From an uncultured Oscillospiraceae bacterium (lineage in GTDB: Bacteria > Bacillota > Clostridia > Oscillospirales > Oscillospiraceae): DNA of 64,000 nt. The first letter of the stretch is position 1. Every line of letters starts with the position of its first letter. Shown here in pieces: positions 34,002-45,621 of the stretch. The notes beneath the pieces were generated by a model. It had not been told where the DNA came from. It ran no database searches and worked only from the letters and a program-made list of their open reading frames with translations. Where the stretch lies: positions 216,525 to 280,524 of the forward strand of contig CAKUHB010000001.1 of NCBI GenBank assembly GCA_934655875.1, in the 5' to 3' direction. The position numbers and the translations under genes were made by a program.

Positions 34002-35199
34002 GTCCATTGTCATCACCGGCATGGGCGCGGTGACGCCCATCGGTGTCGGCGTCCCGGCCTATTGGGACAGTCTTGTGCGCGGCGTGTGCGGCATCGGCGA
34101 GATCGGACAGATCGACACGTCTTCCCTGCCCATCCACCGCGCGGCGGAGGTGCGAAACTTCCATCCGAAAGACTTCATGCCCACGCGGCTCGTCCTCGAC
34201 ATGGAGCCGTATGCGCAGTATGCCTACGCCGCGGCACAGGAAGCCATGGCGCAGGCCGGCCTTTCCGGCTCTGACCGCGTCGGCATCGTCATGGGCACGG
34301 CGCTGCACGGCGTCGGGATCCTCGGCCGAACACAGGCCCATCTCGATCTGGACGGCAAGACGGCAGAGCCGAAGCTTCTGACCAAGTGCATGGGCAACGT
34401 CGCCGCCTGCCAGTTTTCCATTCTGCATCACATCACCGGCCCCAGCATGACCGTCTCCACCGCCTGCTCGTCCGGCGGCGACGCGGTGACGCTGGCGAGC
34501 CTGCTGCTGAACGGCGGCATGGCCGACGCCGTCGTCGTCATGGCTGGCGAAGCCGCCATCACCCCGACGCTCATCCAGTGTCTTGACAAGATCAAAGCGC
34601 TCTCGCCCACCGGCGACAGCCGCCCGTTCGATCTGGCGCGCAACGGCTTCGTCCTCGGCGAGGGCGGCGGCGCGCTGATCCTCGAGCGCGAAGAGACTGC
34701 GCGCGCCCGCGGCGCGAAGCCGCTCGCGCGCCTGCTTGGCTGCGCGAACAACACCGACGCCGTCCATCCCGTCTCACCCGCGCCGGACGGCGCAGGCGCA
34801 GCCGCCTGCATCCGGCTGGCCCTGCGGTCTGCGGGTCTTGCGCCGGAGCAGGTCGAGTATCTCAACGCCCACGGCACCGCAACGCCGAAGGGCGACGTGG
34901 CCGAGGCGCAGGCGATCCGCGCCGTATTCGGCGGCCATCCGGTTCGCGTCGGCTCGACCAAGGGTGCGACCGGCCATATGATGGGCGCAGGCGGCATCAC
35001 TGAGATCATCGCCTGCGTGCAGTCCGTCCGCACCGGCCTTCTTCCGCCGACGCTGGGGCTCACAACGCCCGATCCCGAGTGCCGTCTTACGCTCGTCGGC
35101 AGCACGGCGGAGCGGTCAGACGTCCGCGTCGCGGCGTCCAACGCCATGGGCTTCGGCGGGCAAAATTCCTGCGTGATCGTGGGACAGTATCAGGAGTAA
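33994..35199 (+). CDS. 3-oxoacyl-ACP synthase II-like, copy 2
   Basis: A 401-residue second KAS II-type protein. The catalytic residues are present: STACSSGGDAV (cysteine), NAHGTATPKGD (histidine) and STKGATGHMMGAGG (lysine and histidine). It is divergent from copy 1 in the substrate loops. A second KAS beside an acyl-activating ligase might handle special primers or fine-tune chain length, for instance as a FabB-like or priming enzyme in an operon that lacks fabH. The start is the ATG inside fabF after GGTGG. Confidence 0.88.
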   Translation: MRESIVITGMGAVTPIGVGVPAYWDSLVRGVCGIGEIGQIDTSSLPIHRAAEVRNFHPKDFMPTRLVLDMEPYAQYAYAAAQEAMAQAGLSGSDRVGIVMGTALHGVGILGRTQAHLDLDGKTAEPKLLTKCMGNVAACQFSILHHITGPSMTVSTACSSGGDAVTLASLLLNGGMADAVVVMAGEAAITPTLIQCLDKIKALSPTGDSRPFDLARNGFVLGEGGGALILEREETARARGAKPLARLLGCANNTDAVHPVSPAPDGAGAAACIRLALRSAGLAPEQVEYLNAHGTATPKGDVAEAQAIRAVFGGHPVRVGSTKGATGHMMGAGGITEIIACVQSVRTGLLPPTLGLTTPDPECRLTLVGSTAERSDVRVAASNAMGFGGQNSCVIVGQYQE

Positions 35200-35202
35200 C
35201 GC

Positions 35203-36864
35203 ATGAACGACACCTATGATAAAGCCGGGTTTCAGGCCGTCTTTGAGCGGAGCTTTACCTGGATGAACGGCTTTCTTCGCAATGTTCGCCGCTTCGCGGA
35301 CAAGACCGCGATGATCGACCCCATTGCAGGCAGGCGCTGGAGCTATTCACAGCTCAACTGCGACTGCAACCGGCTGGCAAACGCCCTGTACGCCCGCGGC
35401 GTCGGCCCGGGCGATGTGGTTTTGTACCAGCTGTATAACTCGCCACAGTTCGTCCTCTGCTACCTCGCGCCGCAGAAGCTGGGCGCGATCAACAGCCCCA
35501 CCAACTTCAATCTCTCCGCCGGTGAGACCGCGCGCCTGCTCGAGCGCGACCGCCCGAAAGCCTATATCTACGACTGCGACGTCGCCGACATGGCGCAGAA
35601 GGCGCTGACACTCAGCACCTTCCGGCCGGAGATCATTCTGGCCGTCGACTACCGCGGCAAGCGCCCTGCGCTTCCCGCCGGACATGTCTTCTTTGAGGAC
35701 TTCCTGCAAAGCGCCGCGGATACGGAGCCGGAAGTCACATGCTGCCCGAACCTCTACGACGAGGTCACGCGCTTCGGCACCTCCGGCACGACCGGCACGC
35801 CCAAGGGCGTGCCGTGCAACAACGTGAACGAAGTTCTCTCGGCACACGACGCCATCATGCACTTCCCGCTCACACCGTCAGACGTGACCATGAATATGAC
35901 GCCGTGGTTCCACCGCGGCGGCCTGCACGCAGGCGGCCCGACCCCGACGCTGTACGCCGGTGCGTCGCTCGTCGTCATGCGCATGTTCGGCACAAAGGCG
36001 TGCTTTGACGCCGTACAGAGCTGCGGCGTGACGTTTCTCATCGGTGTGCCGTCGGCGCTGGAAAAGCTCGCCGCGCGGCAGGAAAAGCACCCGGTCGATC
36101 TGTCTTGCCTGCACGGCATCGTCACGATGGGAAGCCCCCTCGAACGCGAGAGCTGCATCCGCTATCAGAAGCTCCTGACCCCGCGCATCTTCAACGGCTA
36201 CGGCACGACCGAGACCTTCTGGAACAGCTTCCTGCGCCCGGAGGACCTGCCGGCCATGGCCGGCTCCGCCGGCAGAAGCTGCACCGACGACGAGGTGCGC
36301 ATCGTGCGCCTGACAGACGCCGGCTCGGCCTCGCCGGAGGATACCGTCCCCGCCGACGGCAAAACGCCCGGCGAGATCATCCTGCAGGCCAGCTGTAAAT
36401 CGGCTCTGTGCTACACGCAGAATCCCGCACTCACAGCCGAGCGCTATCATGACGGCTGGTTCTATACCCACGACGTTGGCACGTGGGACGCGCAGCACTT
36501 CATCACCGTCTGCGGCCGGCGCGACGATATGATCGTCTGCATGGGCGAAAATATCTATCCCGCGCAGCTCGAGGAGATCCTCTGCCGCCACCCGAAGGTG
36601 GCCGACTGCATGGTCGTGGGCGTCCCGGATGCGTCGCGCGGACAGAGCGTCGCGGCGTATATCATCCCTGCCGACGCGTCCTTGACCGCGCAGGAGCTTG
36701 GCGCGTGGTGCGCACGCTGCGATGATCTTTCCGCCTATAAATGCCCGCGCTACTACCGCTTCGTCGATGCCCTGCCCTATAACGCCACCGGCAAAAAGCA
36801 GCACGTCCTGCTGCAAGCCCGGGCCGAAGCCGATCTTCGCTCCGGCCTGCTGCTCCGGCCGTAA
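35203..36864 (+). CDS. AMP-forming acyl-CoA/acyl-ACP ligase
   Basis: A 553-residue adenylate-forming enzyme. The phosphate loop TSGTTGTPKGVP lies near residue 190, the A5-like motif FNGYGTTETFWN near 330, the hinge GRRDDMIVCMGENIYP near 440, and the catalytic lysine region NATGKKQH near the C-terminus. It activates a carboxylic acid as acyl-AMP and passes it to CoA or a carrier thiol. As the last gene of the fab operon it could activate exogenous fatty acids or supply an unusual starter; the acid is not deducible. Confidence 0.85.
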   Translation: MNDTYDKAGFQAVFERSFTWMNGFLRNVRRFADKTAMIDPIAGRRWSYSQLNCDCNRLANALYARGVGPGDVVLYQLYNSPQFVLCYLAPQKLGAINSPTNFNLSAGETARLLERDRPKAYIYDCDVADMAQKALTLSTFRPEIILAVDYRGKRPALPAGHVFFEDFLQSAADTEPEVTCCPNLYDEVTRFGTSGTTGTPKGVPCNNVNEVLSAHDAIMHFPLTPSDVTMNMTPWFHRGGLHAGGPTPTLYAGASLVVMRMFGTKACFDAVQSCGVTFLIGVPSALEKLAARQEKHPVDLSCLHGIVTMGSPLERESCIRYQKLLTPRIFNGYGTTETFWNSFLRPEDLPAMAGSAGRSCTDDEVRIVRLTDAGSASPEDTVPADGKTPGEIILQASCKSALCYTQNPALTAERYHDGWFYTHDVGTWDAQHFITVCGRRDDMIVCMGENIYPAQLEEILCRHPKVADCMVVGVPDASRGQSVAAYIIPADASLTAQELGAWCARCDDLSAYKCPRYYRFVDALPYNATGKKQHVLLQARAEADLRSGLLLRP

Positions 36865-36882
36865 CACCGCACAGCAAAAACC

Positions 36883-36916
36883 AACCGCGCAGCTCCAGAC
36901 CCGGAGCTGCGCGGTT
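36883..36916 (+). terminator. Terminator of the fatty-acid operon
   Basis: A 12 to 14-bp stem (CCGCGCAGCTCC/GGAGCTGCGCGG), 6-base loop and TTTT tail follow the ligase gene. Confidence 0.92.
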
Positions 36917-36942
36917 TTACCCTATTTATAATATGGATGCTG

Positions 36943-37827
36943 TCAGAGAAGCGTATTGCTGAGATTCTGCAAGAAGCTCTTGATGAACTCCTGATTGATG
37001 GAATAGCTGACGCGCGGGTTCTGCTTGTCCACGTTGATGAACCCGGCGGACACGAGCGAGCTCATATGGTGGGAGATCGTAGCGGGAGACAGGCCGATGC
37101 GCTCGGCAAGATCCTGCCCGCACAGCGATCCGTTTTTGATCAGCTTGATGATATCAAGTCTCCGCTTGTCGGAGATCGCCTTCAGCCGGTCGCAGAGATA
37201 TTCCGTGTTGTCGCTGTACTGGCGGATCAGTTCGCCGAGCTGGTGGTGATAGACGCCGGGGATAAAGTAGACCGTGCTGCCGGGGGCCAGCGAGTCCCAG
37301 ATGAGACCGATGCCGTTAAAGAAGGCGGCACTGGGGCATACGACCATCTGATCCAGCGCAAACTGCTGCACCCCGAACTGCTGCATGAAGTCCGCAGGCT
37401 CCCCGGCCAGCGCAGCCTGTGTCTGCGCAGTGGCGGCCCGGAACTCGTCCTGAAGCACGGCTTCGTGCTCCCGGATGACGGGGGTACAGAGGGCGATCAG
37501 CTGCTGATAGAGCCCAAAATAGGATTCCGGCTGACGCCAGAGCTGGGAGCAGAGCCACTTGGTCTGCTCGCTGCACGGGTAGACTGCGAGGAATTGCAGC
37601 AGATTCTCAAAATCCTGCACCTCGGGCGGGAGTTCCGCGCTGCGGTTGAGCGTGAGCGCGATCAGATGCCGCAGCGTTTCCGGCTGGGAAAGCGTTTTGG
37701 TCTGCTGCTCGGCGATCAGATGAAAAAACGCCCAGATCAGCCGGTGGTCATTCGGCGAATTATACTGGAAAAACGGCTTGAGAAGCTCTGGATGCTGCTC
37801 CAGCTGCGCCAGAACGGCTTCCTCCAT
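36943..37827 (-). pseudogene. ArsR-type winged-helix regulator, 5'-truncated at a rearrangement junction
   Basis: The C-terminal third is a clear ArsR-type DNA-binding domain (LKAISDKRRLDIIKLI, LAERIGLSPATISHHMSSL, AGFINVDKQNPRVSYSI). The N-terminal two thirds resemble the uncharacterised sensor part of two-domain ArsR regulators. The first methionine left in frame is at 37827, but coding-quality sequence continues to about 37887 and then switches to the sense strand of another gene. The natural start, ribosome site and promoter are therefore missing. It may be inactive or expressed as a shortened product. Confidence 0.65.
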
Positions 37828-37886
37828 TGCCTGCACGGGCGCGACAAGCGCGGAAAGCGTCTCAAGCAGCTGGTCAAGGCCGAGGT

Positions 37887-40101
37887 CACCAAGGTGACCC
37901 AGAATACCGAGGGCCTGTATATGGACTGCACCGCACTGGCTGACGTCACCATTGAGGACGGCGTCACCAGCCTGCCGGAGAACTGCTTCTTCGACTGCGG
38001 AAAGCTGGCCTCCATCACGCTGCCGGACAGCGTCACCGAGTTGAAAAAGGCCGTGTTCTATGGCTGCGGTTTGTCCAGCCTCGACTTCCTGAACACCGGT
38101 TCCGTCACCACGCTGGGCGACTTCTGCTTCGCCGGCAACGACAGTCTCCATGATATCGTCATCCCCGACTCCGTGACCTATGTGGGCGCAAACCAGTTCT
38201 ACTGGTGCAAGTACGTCTGGACCATCACCTTCGGCGCGAACGTGGCCTATGTGGGCAACGGCGTCATGAGCGGCTTCTTCATCGATTCCTCCGTCACCAA
38301 GGTGGTGCCTGAGGTTCGCAGCGCGACCGCAGGCGCGGCTGTCCGCCGCAGCGGCTATGTTGGCAGCATGACCAAGGACGGCGTAAACTTTGACGTATAC
38401 TGCGGCTCCTCCTTCGTGGCGGACGGCATCACCTATATGCCCATCTCCGCGACCGAGGTTCAGGTCACCGACTACGATGAAGACTCCGTGTTCGGTGTTG
38501 TCACCATCCCGGAGACTATCACCTGCGAGGGCGACGAGACGGTCTATACCGTCACGTCCGTGGCAGACGGCCTGTTCAAGCAGAAGTACAACATCACCGA
38601 GGTACACCTGCCCGACACCATCACCTCCGTGGGCGAGCGTGCGTTCGATCAGATCCACGGCCTGAACTACATCAACATCCCCAAGAGCCTTACCACCCTG
38701 ACCGGCATTCAGGCCTTCGGTTATGGCGGCTGGGACAATCTTGAAGCCGGCGAGTGGCAGGTGGACACCCTGTATGTCCCCGCTTCGCTCAAGACCTGGA
38801 ACGTCAGCGCCTTCTCCGGCAACAAGTACACCAGCATTGTGCTGGAGGACGGTCTGCACATGGTCGGCAGCTATGGCCTCTCCTATAACCAGAAGGCCAC
38901 CAGCGTGGAGATGGCTTCCTCCGTCCAGTACCTGAAGAACAACGCCTTTGACAACTGCATTGCTCTGGAAAGCATCGAACTGCCCGAGGGCCTGCTGTAC
39001 ATCGGCGACCAGGCTTTCCAGGGCGACCCGCTCAAGAGCGTTGACCTGCCCGATTCTGTGAAGTACGTCGGCACGGATGCGTTCAAGTCCGTCAAGTACG
39101 ACTACAGTACCTATCCCTCGACCGTTGCCTACGTCGGCCCGTCTGAGATCAAGCTTGGCGGCGGCGTCACCGGCCTTGGCTGGAACGCATTCTACAAGGA
39201 CGCGAAGCTGACGGCGGTTCTCGGCAGCCAGCTGAATCTGCTCGTTGAACGCTGCGATTTCGCTGAGACCCCTGCCGTCGTCTGGGACGGCAAGACCAGC
39301 ATCCCCGCAGGCGACTACTCCATCGTTCCCGCCGGTACGACGATCACGGTCAGCGGCAATGTCCGCATCGACGGCGCGCTCTACTTTGAGGATGACGACG
39401 CATCCGTCGTTGTTCCGGTCGGCGCAACGCTGACGATCGGCATGGGCGCGGATGTGGATACCGACCACATCTCCTGGACGCATGTCCCGGTCGTGCCCGT
39501 CCAGCCGCCGAAGCCCACGCCGTCCACCACGACGCCCGCTGCGGACGAAAAGCCCGCGGATGAAGACAAGATCAACTTCTCCGACGTGCAGAATCCGAGC
39601 AGCTTCTACTATGACGCAGTCTACTGGGCGGCAGAGAACGGCATCACAACCGGCTACACGTCCACGACGTTTGCACCCGAGATGCTCTGCACGCGCGCGC
39701 AGATCGTCACGTTCCTGTGGCGTGCGGCTGGCAGCCCCGCACCTGCGAGCTCCAACAATCCGTTCACCGATGTGAAGCAGAGCGACTACTTCTATAAGGC
39801 CGTTCTGTGGGCCGTTGAAAAGGGCATCACGAAGGGCACCAGCAGCACGACGTTCTCGCCCAACACGGTTTGCAGCCGTGCGGAAGTCGTCACCTTCCTG
39901 TGGCGCTACTCCGATTGCCCCGAAACGACAGGCGCAGCAGCGTTCACGGATGTGGCAAGCAGCGCGTACTACGCAAAGGCAGTCGCATGGGCGACCGCGA
40001 ACAACATCACGAAGGGCGTTGGCACCGGCAGATTTGCCCCGACCAACTCCTGCTCGCGCGGTGAGATCGTCACCTTCCTCTATCGCTGCCTGAACAAGTA
40101 A
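37887..40101 (+). pseudogene. BspA-type leucine-rich-repeat surface protein with SLH domains, 5'-truncated
   Basis: About 738 residues remain. Repeats of the LRR_5/BspA type dominate the first 450 residues (for example SITLPDSVTELKKAVFYGC, ESIELPEGLLYIGDQAFQ). A Pro/Thr linker (KPTPSTTTPAADEKP) leads to three SLH domains (FSDVQ ... YYDAVYWAAENGIT; FTDVKQ; FTDVASS) that would anchor it to the cell-wall polymer. There is no signal peptide, and the 5' side becomes antisense to the ArsR gene at about 37887, so the export signal and promoter have been lost. An internal ATG at 37921 has a weak GAGGG before it. Confidence 0.7.
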
Positions 40102-40108
40102 CCACAGC

Positions 40109-40144
40109 AAAACAGGGGATCCCGAGACCGGGATCCCCTGTTTT
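40109..40144 (+). terminator. Terminator after the BspA/SLH gene
   Basis: AAAACAGGGGATCCC pairs with its inverse across a 6-base loop and ends in TTTT. It also lies at the 3' side of the convergent isomerase gene. Confidence 0.9.
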
Positions 40145-40194
40145 CTGTGCCGGACGCCGGAGCATCTGCCCCGGTCGTCCTGTCGGCTGTCCGA

Positions 40195-41670
<1,476 letters not shown>

Positions 41671-41696
41671 GATGAGATTCCTCCTTTTCGGTTTTC

Positions 41697-43172
41697 CTAT
41701 ACCAATTCTGCAAACACAGATTTGAGTGCGGGGTAAAGCTTTTTGAAATTCTGATAGCGCGCTTCGTATTTTGCCGTCAGCGCTGCGTCCGGCTCGGTCG
41801 TGGATGCGGTCTCGACGAGCGTGTCCGCCGCTTCCTGCACCGTCCGGAACTGTCCGCAGCCGACCATGGCCAGCATCGCCGCACCGTAGCCAGGGCCCTG
41901 CTCGGTCTTGACCATGTCGAGCGGAATGCCGAGGACGTTCGCGAAAATTTTGCGCCACAGCGGGCTCTTCGCGCCGCCGCCGCAAATGTTCGAGCGCGGG
42001 ATTTTGATACCAAGCGATTTTGCAACCTCGAACGAGTCGCGGATGGCAAAGGCTACGCCCTCGAGAACCGCCTGCACGAGATCCAAACGGCTCGTGTCCA
42101 TCGTCATGCCGGTGAACGTGCCGCGGGCGTTCGTGTCGTTGATGGGGCTGCGCTCGCCCATCAAATACGGCAGGAAGTACACATGATTTTCACCGAGCTT
42201 TTCGTCGGTGATATCCGCCTGTTCGCCCGCAAAGTCGGACGTTTTCAGAATTTCTTCGCACAGCCACTTGTTGCAGCTCGCGGCTGAGAGCATACAGCCC
42301 ATCAGGTGGTAGCCGCCGTCGGCGTGCGCGAAAGCGTGCAGGGCGTTGTTGGGGTCGACGCCGAATTTGTCGGACGAAATGAAGATCGTGCCGGACGTGC
42401 CGAGAGAAATGTTGCACCTGCCTGCGCCGACCGTTCCTGTTCCGACTGCCGCGGCAGCGTTGTCGCCCGCACCGGTCACGACCTTGACCGATTCGGGGAG
42501 TCCCAGCGTCTGCGCGGCTTCTTTCGTCAGCTGGCCAACGACCTCGAAGCTCTCGAACAGCTTCGGCATCTGCGATTCGGAAACGCCGCAGATGTCCAGC
42601 ATTTCCTGCGACCAGCATTTATGCTGCACGTCGAGCAGGAGCATACCGGACGCGTCGGAGTAATCGCAGGCATGGACGCCCGTGAGCTTGTAGGTCAGGT
42701 AATCCTTCGGGAGCATGATCTTTGCGATCTTCCGGAAGTTTTCCGGCTCGTTTTCGCGCATCCAGAGGAGCTTGGGCGCGGTGAAGCCTGCAAAGGCGAT
42801 GTTGGCGGTCAGCGCGGAGAGCCTGTCCTTACCGACGACGTTGTTGAGATAGTCGACCTCTTTGGACGTGCGCCCGTCGTTCCATAAGATCGCCGGGCGG
42901 ATGACGTTGTCGTGCTCATCCAGCGCAACAAGGCCGTGCATCTGCCCGCCGGAGCCGATGCTAGCGACCTGCGAAGCGTCGACGCCGCGCAGCAGCTCAG
43001 GAACGCCGGCTACGACCGCGCTCCACCAGTCCTCGGGCTTCTGCTCCGACCAGCCGGGGTGCGGGAACATGAGCGGATATTCCTTTGTGACCGTATGCAA
43101 GATCGAGCCGTCCTCCGCGACAAGCAGCAGCTTGCACGCGGACGTGCCAAGATCGATGCCGATATAATACAT
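41697..43172 (-). CDS. xylB: Xylulokinase (FGGY carbohydrate kinase)
   Basis: A 491-residue FGGY kinase with YIGIDLGTSACKLLL at the N-terminus, GQMHGLVALD near residue 78 (the MHG of xylulokinases), the GTSGTIF segment near 255 and ICGGGAKSPLW near 393. It phosphorylates D-xylulose or a related ketose. It is first in a two-gene operon with the isomerase. The start is preceded by GAAGGAG. Confidence 0.9.
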   Translation of the reverse strand: MYYIGIDLGTSACKLLLVAEDGSILHTVTKEYPLMFPHPGWSEQKPEDWWSAVVAGVPELLRGVDASQVASIGSGGQMHGLVALDEHDNVIRPAILWNDGRTSKEVDYLNNVVGKDRLSALTANIAFAGFTAPKLLWMRENEPENFRKIAKIMLPKDYLTYKLTGVHACDYSDASGMLLLDVQHKCWSQEMLDICGVSESQMPKLFESFEVVGQLTKEAAQTLGLPESVKVVTGAGDNAAAAVGTGTVGAGRCNISLGTSGTIFISSDKFGVDPNNALHAFAHADGGYHLMGCMLSAASCNKWLCEEILKTSDFAGEQADITDEKLGENHVYFLPYLMGERSPINDTNARGTFTGMTMDTSRLDLVQAVLEGVAFAIRDSFEVAKSLGIKIPRSNICGGGAKSPLWRKIFANVLGIPLDMVKTEQGPGYGAAMLAMVGCGQFRTVQEAADTLVETASTTEPDAALTAKYEARYQNFKKLYPALKSVFAELV

Positions 43173-43410
43173 ACAAATTCTCCTTCAAAGCACTTACAGC
43201 ATTACAAAATATATAGCACTTTTCGGCGCAAAAAACAACTCTGCAAAGCGGCGCCGCATAAAAACAAAATCGCGCCCCAGCGTCATCGGTTACGATTTTG
43301 AGAAAAGCTGCGGCAGAATGCGGGAGAAGCAGCTTTTCTGGTCTGCGGGAGATAGTAGTCAAACAGTAGTCACAACATATCGTTGATGGGAGCACAATTC
43401 GGAAGAACGG

Positions 43411-43448
43411 AAACACGCTGCTTGCAGGATTCTGCAAGCAGCGTGTTT
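43411..43448. terminator. Strong hairpin, probable terminator in the gap before xylB
   Basis: A 17-bp stem (AAACACGCTGCTTGCAG and its inverse) with a 4-base loop. The 298-bp gap 43173-43470 also holds a second stem (AGAAAAGCTGC/GCAGCTTTTCT near 43300-43345) and an AT-rich upstream region for xylB; nothing else was recognised. Confidence 0.7.
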
Positions 43449-43470
43449 TGCGTAGAAGGAAGTGCTTTTG

Positions 43471-44478
43471 TTATGCGCCGAGCGTCAGCGCGCGGACGGC
43501 TTCAACCAGATCGACCGTCTGGCTTCTGGACACGAACGCAACCGGCTCGCCGTCCACTGTGGCAAGGCAGTTCTCACCGTCGCAGCGGTAGAGCGTCAGC
43601 GTGAGCGTCGGGAAGTTTTCGTTTGGCAAATGCAGCGTCAGCGAAATTTCCTCTTGAGCGGTGGGTACTTCGTCCGTGAAGCTGCTCGCCGACAGGGCGC
43701 GAAGTGCATAGCTGAAATCGAAGATGTCAAAGCTCTCGCCGTTATAGCTCCAAGTCCCTTCCGTGTCCACATCGTCCTCGTCCTCGGGCGGCGTATAAGT
43801 AAACGTGTAGGTTTCGCCTTCCAAGGTAACGTCAATGGACGTTACGCTGTCAAAGTCCGCCGTGAAAAGCTTCTGGTGGCGCAGCGTATCATAGGACACT
43901 GCCGTCAGCGCGTCAAACTCCGACTGCGTGATTTGATAGACGATCTGCGACTCGTCCACGCGGGCGTAGCACGTCACGTCGGGCAGCTCCTCTTCCTCGT
44001 CTGCAATTGCCTTTTCATACGCCGCCAGCTCCTCCGGATTTTGCGACAGATGCAGAACCAACGTGCCAGAATCCGTCTCATTTCCATCCTCGTCAGAACT
44101 GCTGTAGTTGAGCGTGATGGTCAAATCCGGCTCGTCCAGCCCGAACGTCTGCAATTCTTCATCTGTGACGTTATAGCTGACGTAATCCGTCAGGTCAAGG
44201 CTCATCAGCACGCTCAGCCATTCGCTGACGTTGTCGGTGTCCAGCGGCTTGCCGTCCATGAAGTACACATCGTCCGCGCAGATGCTCGTACCGATTTCGT
44301 CATAGGCGATGGCATAGTTTTCGCTGCCGGAGAACACGATCTGCTCCGCGGTGTCAAAGGCCGGGATGGTACCGTCGAGGATCATATCCCGCAGCACCGC
44401 GCCAAACTCGTCCAGCGGGTCGTGACTGACCAAATACGCCTTGCCGTCGCCGATGGAAACGTACCGCTGCTCGTCCAT
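43471..44478 (-). pseudogene. DUF4340 domain protein, 5'-truncated at a rearrangement junction
   Basis: About 335 residues remain of a repetitive DUF4340 protein (a type found with gliding/ABC transporter Gld-like genes and in many Oscillospiraceae). The sequence is rich in Thr, Asp and Glu and in beta-strand patterns (DESQIVYQITQSEFDAL; LEGETYTFTYTPPED). Normal family members begin with a signal anchor, which is missing. Reading upstream of the first methionine, recognisable coding (GDFSK) continues to about 44500, where the opposite strand becomes feoB. Its start and promoter are gone. Confidence 0.6.
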
Positions 44479-44499
44479 TTTGCTGAAATCGCCGAGCGC

Positions 44500-45370
44500 T
44501 AAGCTGGGGCTTCAGGGAAAGTCCATCATGCCCATGCTCGTCAGCTTCGGCTGCACCATCGGCGGCGCGGCAGGTACCCGCGTCATTGACTCCTACGGGC
44601 AGCGTATTCTGACCATCGCGCTTGCGTGGGCGGTTCCCTGCGGCGCGACTTTTGCGGTCATTCCGACGCTGGCTTCCGCAATCTTCGGCACGACTGGCGC
44701 GATGCTGGTGATGCTGCTGATCTTCGTCATCATGTTCCTGCATATTATCGTCACCGCCAAGGTCTTCGGGCGGAAGCTCAGCCCGGTGGAGGATCGTACC
44801 GGTCTTATCATGGAGCTGCCGCCGTATCACAAGCCCCGCTGGGGCAACCTCCTGCGGGGTACGCTGGTGCGAGCGTGGGATGTATTCAAAAAGGCATTTG
44901 TTGTGGTGGTTGTGGTCGCCGCCGTTTTCTGGGGACTGTCCTACTCCGCCAGCGGCGATGTGACCGGCAGTATCCTTTATAAATTCAGCACAGCCATCGA
45001 GCCGGTGACGAAATTCTTCGGCATGGGCTGGCAGACCTTCCTCGCCTTCGTTTCCTCTATGGTCTCCAAGGAAGCTGTGCTCGGCGTGACCGGCGTTCTT
45101 TTCAGCGGAGCCGGTTCTGTCTGGGACGCCACGGCAAACGGCGCGGCGGATGCGAACGTCGGTGCGGTCATCGCTGCGGCAATTTCCAAGCCGGAAGCGC
45201 TGGCGTTTATCATTGCCGTGACATTCAACGTTCCCTGCCTGATGGCGCTGAATTCCACACTGCATGAGACGCATTCCGCCAAGTGGACGCTGCGCATTGC
45301 CCTTTACTATATTGCCACCGCACTGATTCTTTCCTGCCTGACCTACCACATCGCGGGACTGTTCTTCTGA
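44500..45370 (+). pseudogene. feoB: Ferrous iron transporter FeoB, C-terminal fragment
   Basis: About 290 residues match only the membrane half of FeoB: LGLQGKSIMPMLVSFGCTIGG at the start of the Gate region, then several transmembrane segments and the second Gate motif (VPCLMALNSTLHE). The N-terminal G-protein domain and half of the first Gate are missing. To the left the sequence switches to antisense DUF4340 coding at an AGCGCT. The fragment cannot take up iron alone, though the downstream feo genes are intact. Confidence 0.8.
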
Positions 45371-45383
45371 GGGGCGGATCGTG

Positions 45384-45620
45384 ATGTCACTTCTGGAATT
45401 GCTGGACGCACCGGGGATCCATTCCACGGCACAGCTCGCCGCCGATCTGAACACGACACCCGAAATGGTGGAAGCAAAGCTGGAACGCTATGCACAGCTG
45501 GGCTATGTCAAAAAGACGGTCATGTCCGCCGACTGCGGCGGCAGCTGCAAAAAATGCCGCGGATGCAGCGGCTTGAGACATAGCGCGGCGGCAGTCGTCT
45601 ATTGGGAAAGGGTGCGATGA
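45384..45620 (+). CDS. FeoC-like winged-helix protein
   Basis: A 78-residue protein with an N-terminal winged-helix pattern (LLELLDAPGIHSTAQLAADLNTTPEMVEAKLERYAQLGYVKK) and a cysteine cluster CGGSCKKCRGC near residue 52, as in FeoC-type proteins proposed to bind an iron-sulfur cluster and regulate FeoB. It starts 13 bp after the feoB fragment. An ATG was preferred to the GTG one codon earlier. Confidence 0.75.
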   Translation: MSLLELLDAPGIHSTAQLAADLNTTPEMVEAKLERYAQLGYVKKTVMSADCGGSCKKCRGCSGLRHSAAAVVYWERVR

Positions 45621-45621
45621 A

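Noticed and set aside
36937..37886. Plus-strand open frame in front of the BspA repeats, making one protein of over 1000 residues
   Set aside because: This part is antisense to the ArsR regulator and has no signal peptide or repeats, so it is not the natural N-terminus of the surface protein.
37884..37899. GTCACCAAGGTGACC resembles part of the element's attachment arm (TCACCAAGGTGAC)
   Set aside because: There is no TT core or second arm, and the bases encode a plausible Val-Thr-Lys-Val-Thr stretch. I treat the match as chance, although it lies at a junction.
37890..40110. Minus-strand open frame opposite the BspA/SLH gene, continuous with the ArsR gene
   Set aside because: It is antisense of LRR and SLH repeats; the ArsR homology ends at the junction.
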